A DNA stretch of 64,000 nucleotides from contig CM055901.1 in the NCBI GenBank assembly GCA_029582155.1, positions 1-64,000 of the forward strand. The letters run 5' to 3'. Origin of the DNA: Panopea generosa. Its lineage: Eukaryota > Mollusca > Bivalvia > Adapedonta > Hiatellidae. The notes under the pieces were generated by a model. That model saw only the letters and a list, made by a program, of their open reading frames with translations, was not told where the DNA came from and did no database searches. The position numbers were made by a program, and so were the translations under genes. Each line of letters starts with the position of its first letter. The stretch's first letter is position 1. Shown one piece after another: positions 55,924-64,000 of the stretch.

Positions 55924-57490
55924 TAGTATATAATACAAATATAAAACATTATTTTTTTTACATAAAATAGCTACCAAATGCAAAATAATTAAGCTTAGGT
56001 GAATAATCAGAGCTGTTTGATTCTAAGAGTGAAAATAATCACTTCATTTGCATAATTATTTTATTTTATACGAGATATATCAAAGATCGGAAACCGACCA
56101 AAAAGGTTGACATTTTGATACCTGCATTATGATACGTGCATTTTGACACATTTAGACGTCCAGTACCCATACAACTTCATTATTGTAATTAACACAATTT
56201 ATGATTTTGATATTATATCCAAAATCTAAAACACCTAACGTGTCACCAAAAATGCTTCAGAACAAATAAATTAATCTCAAGTGTGTTTCACAAAATAAAA
56301 ACTACGAGAAAAATCGTCGTAAACGTAAATTAACACGTATTCATATTAGTTGTAATATTCATGGAAATGAAATAAAAAATGCTTAAACCATGCAGACAAT
56401 CATATATGTTTTGGAAATACAATCATTGTAAATGTCGAGCAAAATTGAAACAAACCACGTAGTAATGGTCGAATTGACTTACGGCGATTTTTAACGTAAG
56501 TTATTTTGTGCAATGCAGCCCAGAAAAAAAATCTACCTCCAAACGAGGTATCCATCCCAAAACGAGGTAACTTGTCACTTAATTTATGTATTTTAACGGT
56601 TATATTTCTGGTAGAAATAGATGAAAATTAAATGCATAACCGATATCTTTAAAATGATATGACAATGAAGTGTTGTTGTTTTGTTTTTTGTTTTGCTTCA
56701 TTATTCAGACACGGATTTACAATCAACAGGAAGTGCCGTATTATTACACGTCCGAATATGCGACGTGTTCCTCACACCTTGAAAGAACTAGTGTGGAACC
56801 ACGTGTGCAATAAAACATGATTATTCATGAGCTTTAATTTATTGATTTATATCGAATATAGCGAGCTTTTCTTTATTTGCGTATGCTAACCGTTACAGTT
56901 AACAAGTCGTCTAGACAAAGTTTTGCAATTATCTGCGGGTAAGATTTTGTTTATGCTTTGCAAGTCATTTCATGATAACTATTTAACGAATGTCATAACA
57001 TTTTAAATGGGCGTTGTTTCTGTCGTTTTGTTTTATAGATTGGTTTTTTTTAAATAAAATATATAAAAAAAAATAATTCAAAGTGATTTAAATGTTTATT
57101 GCATATTACCTTTACAAATACAATTGATATAACTTACTGCTTAAATTAACAGTGTGATATTGCATGAAAAACAATGGACTATTTCGCTTGAATGTATATG
57201 TATATACCAATTATAGCAAATAGATTTGAATTGATGGTGCTGAATACATATAAAAAGTTATATAAGGACGTTTATCATCTTTAATATAAGTCTTGCTATA
57301 TACAAGTTACTGACCTGATGCGAGCTGTCAGTCAAACATATCGATAATCCAATCAGCGATAAATTTTGGAAGCAACGCCGCTACATTGTAAGTCAATTGG
57401 TCAAGAAGCTAAATTACATTTTTAATATAACACGGCAGTGTCGTAGCTGACCTTAAACCGATGTGCAAGTCCATCGGGCTCTAGTCGTCT
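55924..57490. other. AT-rich spacer, nothing recognised
   Basis: No coding or structured feature found. A short local duplication (AACGAGGTATCC / AACGAGGTAACT near 56540-56575) is the only pattern noted. Confidence 0.4.
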
Positions 57491-57496
57491 CACACC

Positions 57497-58765
57497 ACAA
57501 TTACATTTCTTATAGGGCTCCATTGTAACATTTATGTCCAACAGAGTGAAAATTTAAATTCTGCAGCATGTGTGTAGGCTCAAATTCTTCACTGGTTCAA
57601 TATATGCAATTATAAAGAAAAAAAACGTATACCTTGACCAGGTTTTTTTTTTTAAATTCAATGCTTTTGTGAGACCTATCAATTTTTCAGAGTAATAATA
57701 TGTCAACTATTCGCCCTAGATGCGGTTAAAAACAACAACTCTGAAATGACACAGAATTGTCCAGAAAGCTGGGATTTACATCAAATTTTCAGTGGTGATT
57801 TCTAAAATACTGACCATTTAATTTATGCTAGCAAAAAACAAAACATTGCAGTACAAAGCCCTGAAAAAAGAAGAAAAAGAGAACTAAAGTTTTATTTCTA
57901 TATCCTTCATCTGTAGGTCCGGAGTACTCAAGGGAGATAATAGTGGTGTGAGTCCTAGTGGGGTCGAGGGAAATATGTTCAAGCCCGGGCGTTGTGGCGT
58001 AAAGGCAGCTACGCCACTGCAAGGATTTCTGTTTCCCCGGTTGGATGGAATGTAGTTATCTGTTTCTAGTAACGCACGATCAGCGTTACGTGCACGTGTT
58101 TTATTCCCCCTCATGAACAGACTCAACGGATGCATTTTGCGTTTTATTCATTTCTATGTTAGTATTTACATCAGCTAAAATGGAAGAAAACATTGCAAAG
58201 CCCTTTTTCCCCCATAAGGAATAAAATACTCATTTTGAAATAAACGTAGCAATGTCTTTTAAAACCTCTTAGTTGTCCATATTTAATGATACTTTTTCTA
58301 TTTCATAAATAATCAATGAAGATTCAACAGAACGCGAAAATAAAATAAAAGCCATGGTAACAACAGCTTTTTTTCTGTAAAAAAATGTTTGAACATATTT
58401 ATTCATATTTACAATCGAAGAACTATATTAAATAATATGTATGGATTAGAACGGCGGAATAAAGACTCTTATAAACTTTTCTTGTATTGAAATAATGAGA
58501 AAATATTTTGCAGAACATTGACAATGTTATTTGTTTATAGAGTTTTTTTACAAATGTATTCATGTTTTAAAAACAATCAACCGATCTAATAAATATATCT
58601 TAATAAATAGCTAAACACTTTGTAAGGAATAAAAAATTTAATATGTTTTAGAAACTTAAAAATAAAGAAATTTTAAAAAAGAGTCAAGTCATTAAAGTTC
58701 ATGCCGTTATATAAACAAAAACGATTATTTATTGAAGTTGAAAATTCTTGAAGAAGTTGATTAAT
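57497..58765. repeat. Duplicated segment, copy 2, left part (empty LTR site)
   Basis: 57497-57737 matches 45501-45742 and 57755-58765 matches 52414-53525. Copy 2 carries the two parts joined by ACAACAACTCTGAAATGACA instead of the 6.7-kb LTR element, so it shows the pre-insertion arrangement. Confidence 0.92.
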
Positions 58766-58958
58766 TCTTGTAGTGTATAATTGATGTGGCTGGTTCTTGA
58801 AAGCTGATGGTTAATGGTTCCTCGTCGGTAGAAATCCCGTAGCTGAATGTGTGTTAACTGCTGCTTAGTACACCGCTCTTTCCTTGTGCTCTGTTGGTTG
58901 ATTCTAAACAATCCTGTCTAGGGTCACGTTTAAATCATGTCATACAGTATTAAAAAGT

Positions 58959-59134
58959 CTATTTATGTAAAGATGATTGATTAAGATGACGATCTGACGA
59001 TCCGGTTAAAAAGATTCCATCAACCAGAATGGAGTCATGAGACAACTGAATCATCACATCAACCGTATGACCTAATTTGAATGCTGGAACTTCGGTAAGT
59101 ACATCCTTCCGCTTCGACAGCCGCCTGTAGAGTG
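58959..59134 (-). CDS. Candidate terminal exon of an unknown gene
   Basis: On the minus strand a pyrimidine-rich TTTGTTTTAATTCAG acceptor (AG at 59135-59136) is followed by 57 open codons ending at TAG (58959-58961). The frame contains RRLSKRKDVL, PAFKLGHTVDVMIQL and DSILVDGIFLTG, alternating hydrophobic and polar residues like beta-strands. I do not recognise a family. It lies in a 1.2-kb stretch (58766-59935) that is present only in copy 2 of the duplication. The plus strand also shows a GTAAGT at 59094, but no open frame leads to it. No upstream exon was found. Confidence 0.3.
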
Positions 59135-59524
59135 CTGAATTAAAACAAAGGGACAGTTATCTTTTTGGCAAATATTTCTCGTTGCGCACAAATCATATAA
59201 TTATCTTATTGACAAAAGAAAACAAGTATTGATCGTTTGACCAAAAAACTAAGTTTTATATGTATGGTGGTCAGTTATACTGTTAATCTCCTTATTTCAG
59301 TATTATATTCCTATTCATGAACACTTAACAAAAAGTTAAGAAGTATATGAAATATTTTCTTTATATTTATACACAAATTTAAGTGGTAACGATGACAATA
59401 AGTTGAACTTTGAATGGTTGTTTGAACGTGATTTAATTTCTACAGTATTTCAGTTATTTAACGTCGGTAAGTGAACGTATTCAACACTGTGCGGTTATTG
59501 AGTAACAGATACATATGGTGTATG

Positions 59525-59775
59525 TATGAACAGCTCAGTTGGTTACAATATAGGGGACATGAGTTCCGATCCCCGCTCAGTCACAATCTCCGTGATGATT
59601 GATATACGACATTGTGTCCCATTATCATTTGTCTCTCACCGCTGATTCAAGCGGGGAAGTAATCAGTTACATGCCAAGATTTGGTGTGCTCGAGTACTGG
59701 ATAACGTTTCTGGATCACAGGAAACAGTGGTTAGGTAAACTAATCGTCAATCAATCAGCTCAAATGGGAATCAGC
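59525..59775 (+). mobile_element. SINE with TCAA tail, fullest copy
   Basis: Head with CAGCTCAGTTGGTTACAATA (A box) and GAGTTCCGATCCCCGC (B box), body with GATGATTGATATACGACATT, GTGCTCGAGTACTGGATAAC and AGGAAACAGTGGTTAGGT, and a tail with TCAATCAATCAGCTCAA. Plus-strand relative of 20934-21212. Confidence 0.85.
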
Positions 59776-59944
59776 TAAATATTCAATCAATCAGCTCAAT
59801 CTAACATAGTGAGAAATTAATGGCCGTGGATCAAAGTTCATGACTTATCATCTCAGAGACTGTAGCCAGCGGAATATTCGAGCTTTGGATTGTGCAGATG
59901 TTTTTTTGTCAGAGCAACACATTGTTGGTTGCAACAAATTTGTT

Positions 59945-61726
59945 CGCATACAAAATAGAAAAAGGCGGTTTTTGTCTGAATTACAAATTTTGTTCATTAA
60001 CAGAAATGATAAAACTACGACTTTTGTCTGAATTACACATTTTGTCCATAAACAGAAATGATAAAACTACGACTTTTGTCTGAATAACACATTTTGCCCA
60101 TTAACAGAAATGATAAAACTACGACTTTTGTTTGAATAACTTACTTTGTCCATTAACAGAAATGGTGAAAATACCATTTTTGTTTGAATAACACATTTTG
60201 TTTATAAACAGAAATGGTGAAACTACGAGTTTTGTCTGAATAACGCATTTTGTCCATTAACAGAAATGATAAAACTACGAGTTTTTCTGAATAACACATT
60301 TTGTCCATAAACAGAAATGGTGATACTATGAGTTATGTTTGAATAATGCATTTTGTCCATTAATAGAAATGATAAATCTACAAATTTTGTCTGAATAACG
60401 CATTTTGTCCATTAACAGAACAGATAAAATTACGACTTTTTGTCTGAATAACACATTTTGTCCATTAACAGAAATGGTTAAACTACAAGTTTTGTCTGAA
60501 TAATGCATTTTGTCCATTAACAGAAATGATAAACTACGTTTTTTATCTGAATAACGCATTTTGTCCATTAACAGAAATGGTGAAACTACAAGTTTTGTCT
60601 GAATAACACATTTTGTCCATTAACAAAACTGATAAAACTACGACTTTTGTCTGAATGACGCATTTTGTCCATTAACAGAAATGATAAAATTACGACTTTT
60701 GTCTGAATAACACATTTTGTCCATTAACAGAGATGATAAAACTACGACTTTTGTTTGAATAACGCATTTGTCCATTAACAGAAATGATAAAACTACGACT
60801 TTTGTCTGAATAACACATTTTGTCCATCGACAAATATGATAAAACTACGAGTTTTGTCTGAATATCGCATTTTGTCCATTAACAGAAAAGATAAAATTAC
60901 GACTTTTGTCTGAATAACACATTTTGTCCATAAACAGAAATGGTTAAACTACGAATTTTGTCTGAATAACGCATTTTGTCCATTAACAGAAATGGTGAAA
61001 CTACAAGTTTTGTCTGAATAACACATAACGCATTTGTCCATTAACAGAAATGATAAAACTACGACTTTTGTCTGAATTACACATTTTGTCCATCAACAAA
61101 TATGATTAAACTACGAGTTTTGTCTGAATATCGCATTTTGTCCATTAACAGAAAAGATAAAATTACGACTTTTGTCTGAATAACTCATTTTGTCCATAAA
61201 CAGAAATGGTTAAACTACGAGTTTTGTCTGAATAACGCATTTTGTCCATTAACAGAAATGGTGAAACTACAAGTTTTGTCTGAATAACACATTTTGTCCA
61301 TTAACAGAAATGATAAAACTACGAGTTTTGTCTGAATAACGTATTTTGTTCATTAACAGAAATGATAAAATACGTTTTTTATCTGAATAACACATTTTGT
61401 CCATAAACAGAAATGATAAATCTACGAGTTTTGTCTGAATAACACATTTTGTCCATTAACAGAAATGGTAAAAGTACGACTTTTGTCTGAATAACGCATT
61501 TTGTCCATTAACAGAAATGGTGAAAATACGAGTTTTTATCTGAATTACACATTTTAACCATAAACAGAAATGGTGAAACTACGAGTTTTGTCTGAATAAC
61601 ACATTTTGTCCATTAACAGAAATGATAAAACTACGAGTTTTTGTCTTAATAACACTATTTGCTCATAAACAGAAATGGTTAAACTACGAGTTTTGTCTGA
61701 ATAACGCATTTTGTCCATTAACAGAA
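59945..61726. repeat. 52-bp satellite, large array part 1, about 33 copies
   Basis: Unit ATTAACAGAAATGATAAAAC plus TACGAGTTTTGTCTGAATAA plus CACATTTTGTCC, with CGACTTTTG and GGTGAAAC variants. Blocks such as 60830-60990 and 61090-61250 share the marker CAACAAATATGAT and the following units, showing block duplication of about 262 bp (five units). Confidence 0.95.
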
Positions 61727-61975
61727 GAATCCAGGGGTCGCGAATCCCCCGCCCGGCAACAGTCTCCGCGATGATTGATATACGACATTGTTTCTCATTA
61801 TCATTCGTCTCTCACCACTGATTCAAGTGGGAAAGTTATAAGTAACTTGCGGAGATGGGGTGTGCTCGAGTACTGGTTAATCCCAGGAAACAGTGGTTAG
61901 GTTAACTGATCGTCTGTTAGCCCTCGATGGTATAAAAATGACGCTAAATATTCAATCAATCAACCATTAACAGAA
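61715..61975 (+). mobile_element. SINE inserted inside the satellite, 12-bp target duplication
   Basis: The element 61727-61963 is flanked by CCATTAACAGAA (61715-61726 and 61964-61975). Removing it and one duplicate restores an uninterrupted satellite unit. It is 5' truncated: it starts in the B-box region (GGGGTCGCGAATCCCCCGCC) and lacks the A box. The tail is AATATTCAATCAATCAA. Confidence 0.93.
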
Positions 61976-62155
61976 ATGATAAAACTACGAGTTTTGTCTG
62001 AATAACAGATTTTTTCCATTAACAGAAATGGTAAATCTACTAGTTTTGTCTGAATAACGCATTTTGTCCATTAACAGAAAGGATAAAACTACGAGTTTTG
62101 TCTGAATAACTCATTTTATCCATTTACTGAAATGATAAAACTACGTCTTTTGTTC
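61964..62155. repeat. 52-bp satellite, large array part 2, about 4 copies
   Basis: Direct continuation of the array after the SINE. Confidence 0.93.
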
Positions 62156-62316
62156 ATTAAATAAATAGTTGATACATGTCTTCGTAATGACTTTGAGGAA
62201 TATGATGTCTTTTGACCGCATGACAGTTGTCAGTGAATTATTTTATAAAAAAACTGTTTTTGTTCACAAAGGTATTTTATTTCGTTCTTAATACTAGTAT
62301 GTAAACATGTACTCGT

Positions 62317-62475
62317 ACATTCAGTGTGGAGCGCGTTGTCCAGTGGTAGAGCACCGAACCATGATCAGGGGTATTGTGTTTGATCCTTCGCCTCGGCCTA
62401 TGTGTGTTGTCCTCGAGAAAAACACTTTTTCCGCATGTCCCTAGTACTGGTTCTATTCAAGACATCGAGCGTGAT
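62317..62475 (+). mobile_element. tRNA-derived SINE, copy in duplication 2
   Basis: Same SINE as 54158-54330 (GAGCGCGTTGTCCAGTGGTA head, CCGCATGTCCCTAGTACT body), inherited through the segmental duplication. Confidence 0.7.
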
Positions 62476-62701
62476 TTGTAAGTTGTAATAACAATCGAAG
62501 TTAATATAATAAGTTTAAACTTAACATGTACATTTGGTCTCAGCTAAATGCCTAAGTTATAAGTCGACAGGATCTTGTTCAATTTGAATAGATAACTTGT
62601 TTGCATCATATATTTAAGACATTTACTTTTCTAGTACATCTCTGTTGAATGTATTGATTGCGACTATAATAAAACAGTAACAGCTTGTTATATAATTACA
62701 A

Positions 62702-62899
62702 ATGCATCGATTGACAGCTAGGATCTTCAAGTTTTGTATCGTCATTAACAAAAGTAAACTGGTAAACACGACTTTGTTACGATTAATTGTTGTATTCTGC
62801 TTGTCGTTGGTTTCTAGTCAAAATGCTTTTGGGTACATGGGTGCCTTAACAACAGCTTTAGTAGATAACATTAACACGGAATTTAACAAACAGCTATAA
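62702..62899 (+). pseudogene. Possible small secreted peptide exon, copy 2 (start lost)
   Basis: The frame homologous to 54618-54749 continues upstream to an ATG at 62702, giving 65 codons. The ATG used in copy 1 is ACG here (about 62768), so the signal-like LLRLIVVFCLSLVSSQNA would be internal to a longer N-terminus. The C-terminal part NTEFNKQ is conserved. A donor-like CAG-GTAAAG lies at 62918. I regard it as a decayed or differently started paralogue of copy 1. Confidence 0.3.
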
Positions 62900-63420
62900 T
62901 TGAGGCTGTACCACCAGGTAAAGTTGATTGGCATATTGATATTTTAACAAAAAAGGCATTACACATACAGACAACTAACATAGCCTCCAAAACACTGATT
63001 TCAAGATAAGAAATTCTCAATATTTTATTTTCCAATGCAATTGGTTGAGTAATCGATTTATTCATATTAGGCATGGCGCAGCTGAATGATTATAACCGGG
63101 GAAGTGTTCGAAATGGCCAAAATCCAAGATGGTCGCCAAAAACAAAAAATTGTAAACTTTGAGTTCTAAATACTTTTTTTTAAATTAAAAATTGTTATAG
63201 TTTGATACATTGTATTTGGAAAATAAATCAATTATCCTGTTAATAAATAACAATGATAACTTTAATCAAATTTACTGTCAGATGCGAATCCATGGTCAAG
63301 ATGTCTAGGGTTGAGGAGGTTACAGAAATGTACATCTCAAGCATGTATTTACTGTATAGATAACCGTCTTATTGGTTGAACAAGAATCAATACAAGAATC
63401 GCCAAACCAGTATTGCATTT

Positions 63421-64000
63421 CCTTCCTTTCGTGCGATACAGCGGATGAAGGTGACCGTGGTAATAGCAAATTAACGTTTGATACGTTTTCTATATTTACA
63501 TCGCTATGCTCTCAAACAAAATTGTGAACAAAAGGGTGTCATTTCAGATTTTTCAACCAACTGACTTCATGACTTCAAATAACACCAACGATTTTATAAA
63601 GGGTCTTCATTCCATCATAAGAGAAGATATCTGGCACAATACTATTGAAATTTTGAAATAAGCTTGTCTATATACAAGTTAAAACAACATAACAGGCTGG
63701 AATGCAGTGCCCTTTAGATTAATCAACATGTGATGTGCACGTTGCAGGTGCAGGTGCCCAGATAAATGGCAATGATGTAAGTGCAATTGAAAAGTGAAGG
63801 AGTGCTGTATTAAGGTTGTGTAAAGTAATATGTTAAGGTGCAGCTAACCAAATCCATTTGAAAAATGAAACTAACAGATTAAAAATTAATAAACAACATT
63901 AATAAAGTAAGGAACACATTGTATTTTTTTCACTTGGTCGTATACATTGCAAACACAAATATGTATTTATTATTTTATTTTTACTAAACAAACCAAAATC
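63421..64000. other. AT-rich end of window, nothing recognised
   Basis: No gene, repeat or RNA structure that I can support. Confidence 0.4.

Larger units (their letters stand above)
62156..63420. repeat. Duplicated segment, copy 2, right part
   Basis: Partner of 53991-55270 with about one change per ten bases and small indels. It includes a SINE copy (62317-62475) and the second peptide-like frame. Confidence 0.92.

Noticed and set aside
52494-58022. Minus-strand frames sharing RNKTLVLFFF..FQGFVLQ at 52494-52700 and 57828-58022
   Set aside because: The similarity reflects the segmental duplication of non-coding repeat DNA; frames differ upstream and the shared part translates an A/T-rich tract.

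Overview
This is AT-rich, intron- and repeat-dominated eukaryotic DNA. The only conserved host gene I recognise is FNTA, and the transposon and SINE set (tRNA-headed SINEs, dispersed repeats carrying GACCTTGACCTTTGA, repeats ending in ACAGACGAC-type runs) fits a lophotrochozoan, most likely a bivalve mollusc. The species is inference. Positions 45001-45500 are an assembly gap.

Layout. 1-9726: a repeat of about 147 bp, a 24-bp minisatellite, a 5.7-kb array of a 40-bp satellite, a minus-strand SINE and a near-perfect 65-nt hairpin. 9727-14745: two internal exons of minus-strand FNTA, separated by a 4.64-kb intron largely made of a 72-bp array and a 30-bp array. 15865-20621: a candidate 4.76-kb DNA transposon with 28-bp perfect terminal inverted repeats, containing a nested hAT-type element with a perfect 8-bp target duplication. 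20740-23700: dispersed repeats rich in GACCTTGACC, a 1-kb tandem duplication, and a 667-bp transposon that has a matching empty site in the same window and a broken zinc-finger exon inside. 27000-34390: dispersed repeats, then back-to-back arrays of 27, 50 and 34 bp. 35431-36261: an intact LINE ORF1-like gene. 40690-43100: a promoter-like segment and a terminal exon of an unidentified gene. 45501-63420: two diverged copies of one segment. Copy 1 carries a 6.7-kb LTR retroelement that copy 2 lacks. Both copies hold a 52-bp satellite (about 0.47 kb against about 2 kb) and a possible small secreted-peptide exon.

Roughly a quarter of the window is tandem repeat. The genes do not form a pathway. 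The value of the window is its insertion history: several insertions can be read from target duplications or empty paralogous sites. I found no convincing new biochemical system. The best leads are the two nested DNA transposons, the LTR element with its empty site, the pre-miRNA-like hairpin in the FNTA region, and the duplicated secreted-peptide exon.
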